The translations under genes and the position numbers were made by a program. Below are positions 1-6,306 of a stretch of 27,005 nt of DNA, piece after piece. Source of the DNA: Leptospiraceae bacterium (GTDB lineage Bacteria; Spirochaetota; Leptospiria; Leptospirales; Leptospiraceae). The stretch lies in NCBI GenBank assembly GCA_027485405.1, contig JAIXRB010000203.1, forward strand, positions 1 through 27,005, written 5' to 3'. The notes beneath the pieces were generated by a model. That model was not told where the DNA came from. It saw only the letters and a list, made by a program, of their open reading frames with translations, and searched no databases. Positions within the stretch are counted from its first letter, which is position 1. Each line of letters opens with the position of its first letter.

Positions 1-1
1 C

Positions 2-304
2 GAAGGCGATCGAGTGGCAGTCAATCGCACAAACGATCGTCACTACGGAAAAACCAATGTGGCGCATTCCCCAGACGAAGTGGCTGGCAGTTTTGCGGAA
101 GCCATGCAAAAAGCTTTTGAAAATGTAAATGACCAGCAAATCAAAGCAGACGAGCTAACTCAAAAAATCGTCTTTGATCCCAACAGTGTTGAAATCCATG
201 ATGTGATGATAGCGGCGGAGAAGGCTCGTATATCTTTAACTTTTATGAAAACGGTCACGGATGGATTTATCAGAGGATACCGCGAGTTAACTCAGCTTAG
301 ATAA
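2..304 (+). CDS. fliE: Flagellar hook-basal body protein FliE (5' end outside window)
   Basis: FliE is the small protein that joins the MS ring to the proximal rod of the flagellar basal body; in spirochaetes this flagellum is periplasmic. The C-terminal half is typical of the family: a helix with QQIKADELTQKIVFDP, then VEIHDVMIAAEKARISL, then a final helix ending YRELTQL. A GTG codon lies at 14-16, but the frame stays open to the left edge (E-G-D-R before that GTG), and 96 residues from the GTG is slightly short for FliE. The real start is therefore probably upstream and the gene is partial here. It ends with TAA at 302-304. In spirochaetes fliE usually follows flgB and flgC, which would lie to the left; that is inference. 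Confidence 0.93.
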   Translation, partial: EGDRVAVNRTNDRHYGKTNVAHSPDEVAGSFAEAMQKAFENVNDQQIKADELTQKIVFDPNSVEIHDVMIAAEKARISLTFMKTVTDGFIRGYRELTQLR

Positions 305-312
305 AATTTAGC

Positions 313-798
313 TTAGCGCTTTGGACTCAATCGGTCTACTTTTTCGTATCGAAGCGAAAGAGTAGAACCGTTTTCTATTTTTTTTCCTTTCTTTATTTCT
401 TCCCCTGTCAATCTTTCTTCATGCAAATATAGAAACCAAGCTTCTTTCCAAGTGTTGTTCCACTCATTCACTCGGATGACTTCGACAGATTGTTTTGTCG
501 TCATAAAACGAAGACTCGGTGACTCTTTCAAAGAAGCTTCTTCTAAGAGTTCCAAGAGATCCATTTCTTCTTTTTCCAGTTCTAGACGGAAGGTATTTTT
601 CCCATCTGGGGAATTCACTTCAATTTCATAATGAAACAAGGGTTTGAGTCTTGGGCTGTCGTAAAATAGAACCAAACAATTGGAAAATAGCAAAAGAATA
701 CCAAGATAGAGTCGGAGGGGAACCATTGCCTTAGGCATCCTTCCCGGCAATTCCCTTCGCATCGAACAAAAAATTTTCAGAAACGGGACCAAACCCAT
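313..798 (-). CDS. Small membrane-anchored DUF4430-like protein
   Basis: A 161-residue protein with one hydrophobic segment near residues 27-46 (LRLYLGILLLFSNCLVLFY), giving a signal anchor or uncleaved signal, followed by an exported domain. The C-terminal part has the pattern of DUF4430/transcobalamin-like domains: a charged W-x-W-F-x-Y-L stretch (WKEAWFLYLHEERLTGEE), then a GKKIENGSTLSLRYE strand, where the family usually has a 'GD-x-(I/V)-x-(W/F)-x-Y' ending. DUF4430 domains often bind small ligands or form small beta modules, but no specific role can be assigned. The ATG at 798 is preceded on its strand by AGGCGGA at 7-nt spacing, a good ribosome binding site, so I keep this start over the internal ATGs. 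The gene is convergent with fliE, with only 8 bp between them, and divergent from the coiled-coil gene at 834 with 35 bp between. Confidence 0.75.
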   Translation of the reverse strand: MGLVPFLKIFCSMRRELPGRMPKAMVPLRLYLGILLLFSNCLVLFYDSPRLKPLFHYEIEVNSPDGKNTFRLELEKEEMDLLELLEEASLKESPSLRFMTTKQSVEVIRVNEWNNTWKEAWFLYLHEERLTGEEIKKGKKIENGSTLSLRYEKVDRLSPKR

Positions 799-833
799 AC
801 TTTGTCCGCCTATTCTTACGAAAGGAGAAAACT

Positions 834-1430
834 TTGGACCCAGAAACTAAGCTCTACCAACTTTTAGAAAAAGCGAAAATAGATACGAAAATTGCGATTG
901 AAATCCAAGACTGGATAGAAGATACTTTTGAAAAGAAACAGGCAATCTCAATGTTCCAATTCCAAGAAACCAAACAACTGCCAATGCAAAAGGATTTGAA
1001 AAATGATTTGGACTCCCTTCGATCAGAGTCCGACTACAAATTCGAAAAACTGATCATTGAAATGCGGGCGGGGTTTAAGGCAGTACAAGACGAAATCAAA
1101 TCTCAGACTGAAATTATGAATGGCAAATTTGAGGCCCTGGAAACCAAATTGGAAGCCAAGTTTGATGCGATCGATCATCGGTTTGAAGCACTAGAAACCA
1201 AATTTGAAGCAAAGTTTGGAGCAATGGACTCGAAATTCGAAGCCAAGTTTGACGCTGTTGATCATTGGTTTGAATCAATGGACTCAAAATCCGAAGCTAA
1301 ATTTGAGTCTCTGGAAAAGCGATTGGATTCCACAAATTTCTACCTTCGCCTGATCGCTGTCCCCATCATAGGGGCTACCCTCAGCGGAGTCAGTGTTACT
1401 TTTTTGTATTTCTGGGAAAGAATTCAGTAA
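834..1430 (+). CDS. Bdr-like coiled-coil protein with C-terminal membrane anchor
   Basis: A 198-residue protein. Residues 1-50 are a charged, non-repetitive head; residues 55-165 are a long coiled coil; residues 171-192 form one membrane segment just before a short C-terminal tail. The coil core (99-163) is built from related 7- and 11-residue units such as FEALETK, LEAKFDAIDHR and FEAKFGAMDSK. This layout (repeat-rich coil, then a C-terminal transmembrane helix) matches Borrelia Bdr proteins and similar proteins in Leptospira and other bacteria, whose function is unknown. The start is TTG at 834 because AGGAG sits at 823-827 with 6-nt spacing. Residues 27-50 are encoded by the segment repeated at 2064-2133. 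It is probably an inner-membrane protein that oligomerises through the coil; that is inference. Confidence 0.82.
   Translation: MDPETKLYQLLEKAKIDTKIAIEIQDWIEDTFEKKQAISMFQFQETKQLPMQKDLKNDLDSLRSESDYKFEKLIIEMRAGFKAVQDEIKSQTEIMNGKFEALETKLEAKFDAIDHRFEALETKFEAKFGAMDSKFEAKFDAVDHWFESMDSKSEAKFESLEKRLDSTNFYLRLIAVPIIGATLSGVSVTFLYFWERIQ
913..982 (+). repeat. 70-bp direct repeat, copy A (within the Bdr-like gene)
   Basis: This segment matches 2064-2133 at 67 of 70 positions by direct comparison, without gaps, in the same orientation. Differences are at 921 (g/a) and two positions near 955-959. Copy A encodes residues 27-50 of the Bdr-like protein and is the intact, in-gene copy. Confidence 0.93.
1128..1322 (+). 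repeat. Degenerate 7/11-residue repeat array inside the Bdr-like gene
   Basis: The DNA repeats imperfectly, encoding FEALETK / LEAKFDAIDHR / FEALETK / FEAKFGAMDSK / FEAKFDAVDHW / FESMDSK / SEAKFESLEKR in order. Units of 7 and 11 residues alternate, which preserves a continuous coiled coil with stutters. Codons differ between units, so the array is old or diverging, although slippage could still change its length between strains. Confidence 0.8.
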
Positions 1431-1472
1431 AACCTAGTCTCTTGCTATCCATTTATTAGTTGTAACGAATAG

Positions 1473-1754
1473 CTATTTGAGAGGATTCACCAATTCAAAA
1501 TACTTCATCTTGTCGAAATCTTTCGTGTTTCTTGTGTAAAGAGTTTTCACACCATAATTCTTTAATGTAACAGCCAGAATGAGATCGAAACTTCTGAATG
1601 CGGGAAAAGAGTTTGAGTTCCAAACTGCATTTAATTGGTCCATAAATTTAATGTCCCAGGCACAATGAAGCCAACCAGTTTTATATCGATACCAAGCAAT
1701 TGCTTCAGCCGCTTCGTTGCCAGAAAGTGGTTTTTTTGGAACTCAGAGAGATCT
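1473..1754 (-). pseudogene. Decayed VapC-type PIN toxin remnant
   Basis: The minus strand has an open frame from an in-frame TGA (1755-1757) to TAG (1473-1475). It encodes the middle and end of a PIN domain: an A-I-A-W-Y-R helix, a GWLHCAWD stretch, then FRSFDLILAVTLKNYGV, TLYTRNTKDFDKMKY and FELVNPL at the end. The FDLILAV helix and the T-x-N-x-x-DF strand are the C-terminal acidic motifs of VapC toxins. The N-terminal strand with the first catalytic Asp is missing, no start codon is available upstream, and the stretch between the W-D-I-K helix and FDLILAV is shorter than usual. It sits directly after the antitoxin remnant on the same strand, as in an antitoxin-toxin operon. I infer a toxin inactivated by deletion. 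Confidence 0.75.
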
Positions 1755-1976
1755 GTCATTTGCTAGCTCTCGTAAGTCTTTCGATTGAGCCAAGACTTTG
1801 CCACAGGGAAACAAAGGGGGAGATTCATTTGACTCCGAAATGTGGCTATCCTGTACTACCAACCAAAGATCCACTGCATTACGAATGAGTTCACTAACAG
1901 GGCGGTCCTGTAATTTTGCAAGACATCTCAATTTGTTAAGCTGCGGCTTTGGAAATAGTATTTATAGTTTTTCCAT
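1743..1976 (-). pseudogene. Decayed VapB-type ribbon-helix-helix antitoxin with in-frame stop
   Basis: From an ATG at 1974-1976 the minus strand reads M-E-K-L-stop-I-L-F-P-K-P-Q-L-N-K-L and continues in the same frame as RCLAKLQDRPVSELIRNAV, DLWLVVQDS and a C-terminal DLRELANDRSL before a TGA at 1743-1745. The KLxxLAxxxxRxVSELIRxAVDxWL pattern is a ribbon-helix-helix antitoxin DNA-binding domain, and the full 77 residues is a normal length. The single TAA at 1962-1964 (codon 5) interrupts it. A TTG at 1929-1931 could restart translation, but this would remove the first beta strand that contacts DNA. The downstream toxin is truncated, so the module is probably dead. Confidence 0.72.
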
Positions 1977-2063
1977 GTTTCCGTGTTATCTACGTCTCTA
2001 TGCTTTGCCCATTAGATTTAACCAAATTCGTTTTTGCCTAAACTCGAGTCAGAGGGAAAACTA

Positions 2064-2133
2064 GGATAGAAAATACTTTTGAAAAGAAACAGGCAATCTC
2101 AATGTTCAAATGCCAAGAAACCAAACAACTGCC
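2064..2133 (+). repeat. 70-bp direct repeat, copy B (displaced Bdr-like gene fragment)
   Basis: Copy B matches 913-982 at 67 of 70 positions and still reads in frame as residues 27-50 of the Bdr-like protein (for example NTFEKKQAISMF and QETKQLP). It has no start, no head and no coil, so it cannot be a gene. It ends 4 bp from the stop codon of the minus-strand DUF3782-like gene (TAA at 2138-2140), so its right border is a rearrangement junction. Confidence 0.9.
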
Positions 2134-2137
2134 CCCC

Positions 2138-2848
2138 TTACCCCTCATCCTCCACCGAAAAGAGCTCCATCTTTCTAGGCGAATCTAACAAAGCCCGCAT
2201 TGCCTTTTGGCCTATGAAGATTGCAGAAACAAAAATTCGTGGAGCCTTGCCAGTCTTAACTTCGTAATCGTCCGCAGAGGCAATAAACTTTGCAATGTCG
2301 CTACTCTTGCAAGAGGAGGTGATTTCGAGTAGAATGTGCTCGCCGTTTTTAATGACCACATCCACTTCTCTGTTGCCATAGTAACCTTTGGAGACCGTAT
2401 AACCAGTAGTGGATAGCAAACCCTCGATAGTGTTGCGAAAGGTCTCTTCGTTCATAATGCCCCAACGAGAACCCAGTGCAGAGATTTGGTTTTGGCTTCT
2501 TTCGAATCCCTTTTTCATGGCTTCGGACAGTTCATGAACCGTATTCTTGAGTTCTTCCAGACCTATTTCGGTGCGTTTTTGTGCCTCCGCGAGTTCTTGG
2601 ACAGTTGTCTTAAGTTCAGCCAAACCGATCTCTGTTTGTTTCTGCGCCACAGCAAGCTCTTGGGTTGCGACTCCCAGGTTACGCACAATATCTTTGAGCT
2701 CAGTAAAGTCTTCTCTCTTTACTGAGTGCTCTTCCATCCAGTCGCCTACCAGCTCCATAGGTTTGTGGAGGTCTGGAGGAAAGGTTTGAATGATATAATT
2801 CGGAAGTCCCATACTATACAGGTGACGGGATAATTTAAGGTTTGTCAA
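2138..2848 (-). CDS. Coiled-coil plus PD-(D/E)XK nuclease-like protein (DUF3782-like)
   Basis: A 236-residue protein. Residues 45-125 form a coiled coil containing two near-identical 21-residue units (66-86 and 87-107; core AQKxTEIGLxELKxTVxEL). Residues 128-230 form a PD-(D/E)XK-like fold: G-S-R-W-G, a helix with E134/E135, GNREVDVVI (D163), then EHILLEITSS (E175). This coil-then-nuclease layout is that of DUF3782 proteins in cyanobacteria and archaea, whose function is unknown. The usual ExK lysine is replaced (E-I-T), although K181 is close by, so catalytic activity is uncertain. The start is unclear: TTG at 2848 has no ribosome binding site, and the ATG at 2812 (M-G-L-P-N) is equally possible and also lacks one. 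It faces away from the toxin-antitoxin module at 3014. Confidence 0.78.
   Translation of the reverse strand: MTNLKLSRHLYSMGLPNYIIQTFPPDLHKPMELVGDWMEEHSVKREDFTELKDIVRNLGVATQELAVAQKQTEIGLAELKTTVQELAEAQKRTEIGLEELKNTVHELSEAMKKGFERSQNQISALGSRWGIMNEETFRNTIEGLLSTTGYTVSKGYYGNREVDVVIKNGEHILLEITSSCKSSDIAKFIASADDYEVKTGKAPRIFVSAIFIGQKAMRALLDSPRKMELFSVEDEG
2528..2653 (-). repeat. Tandem 63-bp repeat (two units) in the DUF3782-like gene
   Basis: Two adjacent 63-bp units (2591-2653 and 2528-2590) encode AVAQKQTEIGLAELKTTVQE-L and AEAQKRTEIGLEELKNTVHE-L. A length of 21 residues is three heptads, so copy number can change without breaking the coiled coil. Confidence 0.85.
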
Positions 2849-2977
2849 GAAAAATTTTTTGAATTCGGATCCATGGATAGATATTTGGAGAAGGATTGAA
2901 TAAACTGAAATGGGGAGTCCAGAGCTTGAATATACTGTTTTATTTATTCAATTTAGCGAATTTGTTGAAAGAACGAC

Positions 2978-3006
2978 TTGACTGTAGTCATGACTATGGT
3001 TATAGA
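2978..3006 (+). promoter_or_regulatory. Sigma70-type promoter of the Phd/VapC module
   Basis: TTGACT (2978-2983), an exact 17-bp spacer, then TATAGA (3001-3006). The expected transcription start (about 3013) falls at the ATG at 3014, so the mRNA would be leaderless or nearly so; AAGG at 3009-3012 is too close to the ATG to serve as a normal ribosome binding site. Confidence 0.6.
2985..2996. promoter_or_regulatory. Palindromic operator candidate in the promoter spacer
   Basis: TAGTCATGACTA is a perfect 12-bp palindrome lying between the -35 and -10 elements. Phd/YefM antitoxins repress their own operons by binding short palindromes overlapping the promoter, so this is the natural autoregulatory site. 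The position and symmetry are seen in the sequence; the binding is inferred. Confidence 0.6.
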
Positions 3007-3013
3007 ATAAGGT

Positions 3014-3256
3014 ATGGTAGTCTCTAAAGGTGTTTTAAAAGCGAAAATGTTGGAGTATTTCCGGCATGTAGAAGAAACAAAAGAAGAACTCATTGTAACC
3101 AATAACAATGTCCCTGTCTTAAAGGTTATTCCAATTCAGTCCACCCAGGCAAAGTCCTGGGATGAGATTTTCCCTAAGCCAAACCATATAACTTACAAAT
3201 CTTCCGAAGATTTAATTTCCTCGGAAGAAGAAGACTGGGGAGACTATTCCTTTTGA
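3014..3256 (+). CDS. Phd/YefM-family antitoxin
   Basis: An 80-residue protein. The N-terminal half has the Phd/YefM pattern: V-S-K-G-x-L-K-A-K-M-L-E-Y-F, then a strand with EELIVTNNNVPVLKVIP, where the family has 'I-x-x-x-G-x-P-V-A-x-L-x-P'. The C-terminal half (WDEIFPKPN to EEEDWGDYSF) is acidic and probably unstructured until it wraps around the toxin. It starts at ATG 3014, directly after a good promoter with a palindrome in its spacer, which fits autorepression. Its stop overlaps the toxin start by 4 bp (TTGA at 3253-3256), so toxin translation is probably coupled to antitoxin translation. Its PIN-domain partner makes this a VapBC-type module with a Phd-type antitoxin. Confidence 0.88.
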   Translation: MVVSKGVLKAKMLEYFRHVEETKEELIVTNNNVPVLKVIPIQSTQAKSWDEIFPKPNHITYKSSEDLISSEEEDWGDYSF

Positions 3257-3642
3257 TTCTACTAGACACTCATGCCTTGATTTTCTGGGTAAATGACGAT
3301 TCCATTTTATCCAAAAAGAGAAAAGAGGAACTGGAAAAACTTGGAAAGGAAAAAGTATTTTTAAGCAGTTTGAGCTTTTGGGAAATCTATGTAAAAGTTC
3401 GAAAAGGCAAACTGAACCTAGGCGAATCTACAAAACGATTCTCCGAAAAAATAGTCAATTCCAATAAGATTACCATCATTGATTCCAACTGGAACGATTT
3501 TCATTTAGCATCCGTTTTAACCTGGAAACTCACTGACCCCGTGGATCGAGTATTAGTGGCACAAGCTAAAAACAGAAACTTGAAACTTTTGTCAAAAGAT
3601 GCCGAGATCAAGAAATTTTACAAAGGAACCATCTGGAGTTAG
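3253..3642 (+). CDS. VapC-type PIN-domain ribonuclease toxin
   Basis: A 129-residue PIN protein, complete in length. Acidic residues are in the expected places: D5 in ILLDTHALIFW, E44 in SLSFWEIYVKVRKGKL, D95/D98 in LTDPVDRVLVAQA, and D116 in LLSKDAEI. This 'LLDTHxLIW ... SxxSxWEIxxKxxxGKL ... DPxDRxLxAQA' form is the subfamily usually paired with Phd-type antitoxins. VapC toxins cut structured RNA such as initiator tRNA or rRNA in an Mg-dependent way; the target here cannot be told. It starts at TTG 3253, overlapping the antitoxin stop, with no separate ribosome binding site. All catalytic positions are present, so the toxin looks active, unlike the remnant at 1473-1754. Confidence 0.9.
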   Translation: MILLDTHALIFWVNDDSILSKKRKEELEKLGKEKVFLSSLSFWEIYVKVRKGKLNLGESTKRFSEKIVNSNKITIIDSNWNDFHLASVLTWKLTDPVDRVLVAQAKNRNLKLLSKDAEIKKFYKGTIWS

Positions 3643-3701
3643 AAAGTTCGGTTTTTCGTAAAAATCCCCTAAAATTGCCTTTTCTGCCTGAAAAATGAAA
3701 T

Positions 3702-3731
3702 TTGACTGATTCTATAAGATAAAAATAGAAT
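3702..3731 (+). promoter_or_regulatory. Candidate promoter for the AgmX-like / DUF2723 operon
   Basis: TTGACT (3702-3707), an 18-bp spacer, then TAGAAT (3726-3731), 11 bp before the ATG at 3743. The expected start point near 3738 would leave only a few bases of leader, and no ribosome binding site is seen before the ATG. Confidence 0.45.
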
Positions 3732-3742
3732 CCTAACTAAAT

Positions 3743-4249
3743 ATGAAATCATTCCCTTACCAAAAAGAGCTAACAATTGCAGGGGCAACCGCACTGGTTT
3801 TAATTTTGGTCTATCTCCTGGTTTTGAAAAAGCCAGATGACTCTGGTTATTTACCTCCGCCCGACCTAGGTGTTGACAAAAAAGGTCTATCACCCTATCA
3901 CAAACGCGAGGTGAACAACACCATCCGCAAACATATGAGAAAAGTGCAAGACTGTTACAATGCGCATTTGGAAACCAAACCTTCTGTTACCGAAGGCAAA
4001 GTTCAGTTTGACTGGCAAATCCAGCCCGATGGCGATGTGGAAAAAGCCGAACTCGTCAACAGCGATTTCAATTCGCCCCTTTTAGAAGCCTGCATCCAAA
4101 AAGAAATCAGCTCTTGGGAGTTCCCTCCTCCCCCTGACCAAAGAAAGAACACCTACTCTGAGTTTACCTTTGTCTTTCGCAAACAGGAAAACCTTCCTAA
4201 ACCAGAGGACCTAGCTCCCCAGATCATCAACACTCCCAATAAAAAATGA
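3743..4249 (+). CDS. TonB/AgmX-like periplasmic protein (AgmX/PglI C-terminal domain)
   Basis: A 168-residue protein with a short cytoplasmic start, one membrane segment (residues 11-28, TIAGATALVLILVYLLVL) and a periplasmic domain. Residues 50-147 fit the AgmX/PglI C-terminal domain, a TonB-like fold: V-N-N-T-I-R-K-H then V-x-D-C-Y-N-A-H-L, then EGKVQFDWQIQPDGDVEKAE, then L-L-E-A-C-I-Q-K-E-I-S-S-W-E-F-P-P-P, ending in FTFVFRK. C71 and C117 are the two conserved cysteines that could pair. In myxobacteria such proteins take part in gliding and envelope complexes; here the role is unknown. The stop overlaps the start of the DUF2723 gene by 4 bp (ATGA), so the two are co-translated. Confidence 0.83.
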   Translation: MKSFPYQKELTIAGATALVLILVYLLVLKKPDDSGYLPPPDLGVDKKGLSPYHKREVNNTIRKHMRKVQDCYNAHLETKPSVTEGKVQFDWQIQPDGDVEKAELVNSDFNSPLLEACIQKEISSWEFPPPPDQRKNTYSEFTFVFRKQENLPKPEDLAPQIINTPNKK

Positions 4250-6291
4250 AATTTATGGGAAAGGAAAAGTTGGGGCCCGCGCTTCTCAGCTTTGCTTTTT
4301 TTCTATTCTATGGACTTACTCATTCTGGAACTGTTGGACTTGAAGACTCGGGTGGATTTCTTCTAACAGCTTGTCGTGCGGGTCTTTCCCACCCGCCCGG
4401 TTATCCTCTCTGGAATCTTTTGGGAGCTGTAGTTTCTCATTCCCTTCCTTTCTTAGATTGTGCCGTTTCTATCCATTGGATGCAGGCTCTATTTGCGGCT
4501 GGTTCTTTGTTTTTGTTTTTCCGATTGTGTTTCGATGTTTCTCAGCAAAATTCTCTCCTTTCCTATTTGCTAACCTCTGCTCTAGGGCTTAGTTTTGGAT
4601 TTTCCTTTCAGGCAAGGGTAGCGGAAGTCTATGCTTTGCATTTATTCCTTTGTCTCTTTTGCTTAACAATGGTTTTAGAAAAGAAACCTCTCCTTTTGGG
4701 TTTGGGGGTTGGGGCAAGTCTCGCAAACCACTGGCCATTGTTTGTGTTTTGGGCGTTATCGGTTTTGATTGCGGAGCCTAAACGTACTTTTGAGGGACTC
4801 AATCACTTCTGGAACAACAAACGCCGAAATGCCATCGGATCTGTCTTAGGTATTCTACCGCTATTGCATTATTTCTTAGTTCCTTTTGTTTCAGATTTTA
4901 TCTTTTACCATCCCATTTCTTCCATGGGAGAAGCTTTGGATTACTTTTTAAGAAAAGACCAAGTCATAAAGGACACCCTTCCCTCTTGGAAATTGCTTGA
5001 TAGCTTTGCTTTTTGGCAAGGCTTTCCGCTTCGAGTCTGGGAAGAACTCGGAGCTGTTCCTTCTATTTTCCTAATTCCCTTTTCTCTTTTCTCTCGTTGG
5101 GCGTTAGGAGCTTTGGTTCTTCCCGTTCTTTTGCCCTTGCTTTGGAGAACAGAACCAAATCAATTCACTTTAGAAATGTTTGGCTACTGGGAAATCCAAT
5201 CCTATATCCTGATTCTCTTTGCCGTTGCTTCCAGCTTACCTTTTCTAGTTCGTAGATTTGAAATCACCAAGCTCTTGGAAATTAGAATTCTTTTTGGGGT
5301 TCTTTCTATTTCAATTGTTTGGTGGAGTCTATTTCGAATTCCAGATTTGTTGACTTTACGTGAGGACGATTTTCCAAAACGCTATGCGAGCATCGTCCTA
5401 AGCTCCCTTCCGCCAAATGCAACTCTATTGACCTATGCAGACACTGAGTCAGGCTCTCTGGGCTATTTGCACTACGGTGCAGGGCTGAGGCCCGACATCC
5501 GACTCATTTCTCAGGTCAGTGCCCTATTCCCTGATCGAATTTTTGATAGGCGACAAAAGAAATCAAACGAAACGAGGCAGATTCCAATTTTAAATTTCTT
5601 CACAAGTGAAATGCAAAAAGGCAATCGAGTGTTTACAACCCGCCCTCTGGAAGCCTTCGGTGACGAAAAAAGCCAGTTCCCCCTAAAAATCCAAAAATGG
5701 GGCGCCTTCCAGGAGATCCACGACCCAGATCTCCACCATTCGTTAGAAACTCCCTTTCCCATCTTTCGATTGGATGAAATTCTAATACTCTTGGAGCATG
5801 TAAGCGAACAAAAACTAAAATACACTCGTTTCGGAGGTTCTTGGGATCGCTACCGTGAATTCTTACTTAGAGACCTTTGTTACACCTTGTATCTAAATAA
5901 GGTTTCCATATCTGAACACCCCATTCTATATACTTCACCTGAGTGCCAATTCCAAGAAGCACAGGTTTTAAGCGCAGAATCCAAGCAATACGAAGAAGCA
6001 GACAATCTATTTCGAGAGGCTCTCCCAAAATTGGTTCATCTGTATCGGTCTGAAATCAATGAAAAATACAGAGACTTTGTTTTGAATCGAATGGCTTGGG
6101 CGAAGACCTTACCAGAAGAACAAGGAAAAAGACTCCTGGATCAAACCATTTCTGTAGCAAGCCCGATTGCCTTGCAGTATCCCTTTTGTAAAAACAAAAA
6201 CCTTGTCTTACTGGAAGAACTTTCGCGCAATTTCCCAAACCATCCGTCTCGTACCGCTTTGGTGGAAGCAAGACTACACTGTCAGAATTGA
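4246..6291 (+). CDS. DUF2723 / TMEM260-type GT-C membrane protein
   Basis: A 681-residue polytopic membrane protein. The first loop has the signature GLEDSGGFLLTACRAGLSHP then PGYPLW (residues 31-56), with an acidic pair E33-D34 at the place where GT-C glycosyltransferases carry catalytic acids. Roughly ten membrane segments follow to about residue 370, then a soluble region (370-681) with a TPR-like helix pair near the end (EAQVLSAESKQYEEADNLF and following). DUF2723 includes human TMEM260, a protein O-mannosyltransferase, and many uncharacterised bacterial proteins. By family I infer a lipid-linked-sugar glycosyltransferase acting on the periplasmic face; donor and acceptor are unknown. It starts at ATG 4246, overlapping the AgmX-like gene, which may be its partner or substrate. 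Confidence 0.85.
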   Translation: MKFMGKEKLGPALLSFAFFLFYGLTHSGTVGLEDSGGFLLTACRAGLSHPPGYPLWNLLGAVVSHSLPFLDCAVSIHWMQALFAAGSLFLFFRLCFDVSQQNSLLSYLLTSALGLSFGFSFQARVAEVYALHLFLCLFCLTMVLEKKPLLLGLGVGASLANHWPLFVFWALSVLIAEPKRTFEGLNHFWNNKRRNAIGSVLGILPLLHYFLVPFVSDFIFYHPISSMGEALDYFLRKDQVIKDTLPSWKLLDSFAFWQGFPLRVWEELGAVPSIFLIPFSLFSRWALGALVLPVLLPLLWRTEPNQFTLEMFGYWEIQSYILILFAVASSLPFLVRRFEITKLLEIRILFGVLSISIVWWSLFRIPDLLTLREDDFPKRYASIVLSSLPPNATLLTYADTESGSLGYLHYGAGLRPDIRLISQVSALFPDRIFDRRQKKSNETRQIPILNFFTSEMQKGNRVFTTRPLEAFGDEKSQFPLKIQKWGAFQEIHDPDLHHSLETPFPIFRLDEILILLEHVSEQKLKYTRFGGSWDRYREFLLRDLCYTLYLNKVSISEHPILYTSPECQFQEAQVLSAESKQYEEADNLFREALPKLVHLYRSEINEKYRDFVLNRMAWAKTLPEEQGKRLLDQTISVASPIALQYPFCKNKNLVLLEELSRNFPNHPSRTALVEARLHCQN

Positions 6292-6306
6292 ATCGTAAGC
6301 ATAGAT

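Larger units (their letters stand above)
1431..2137. other. 707-bp region without an intact gene
   Basis: Between the Bdr-like gene and the DUF3782-like gene. It contains the VapC remnant (1473-1754), the antitoxin remnant (1743-1976) and the displaced 70-bp repeat copy (2064-2133). The remaining roughly 90 bp (1977-2063) and the first 40 bp show no gene, RNA or clear terminator. Plus-strand open frames here are antisense to the toxin-antitoxin remnants and have no recognisable content. Confidence 0.7.

Noticed and set aside
1128..1322. Repeat array considered as a CRISPR or VNTR outside genes
   Set aside because: The units are protein-coding coiled-coil repeats in frame, without unique spacers.
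1700..2064. Plus-strand open frames of 62 and 88 codons
   Set aside because: They are antisense to the VapBC remnants, whose minus-strand translation matches known families.
2843..2848. TTGACA (minus strand) at the DUF3782-like start as a -35 box
   Set aside because: The nearest TATAGT is 24 bp away, beyond the usual spacing; it coincides with the possible TTG start.
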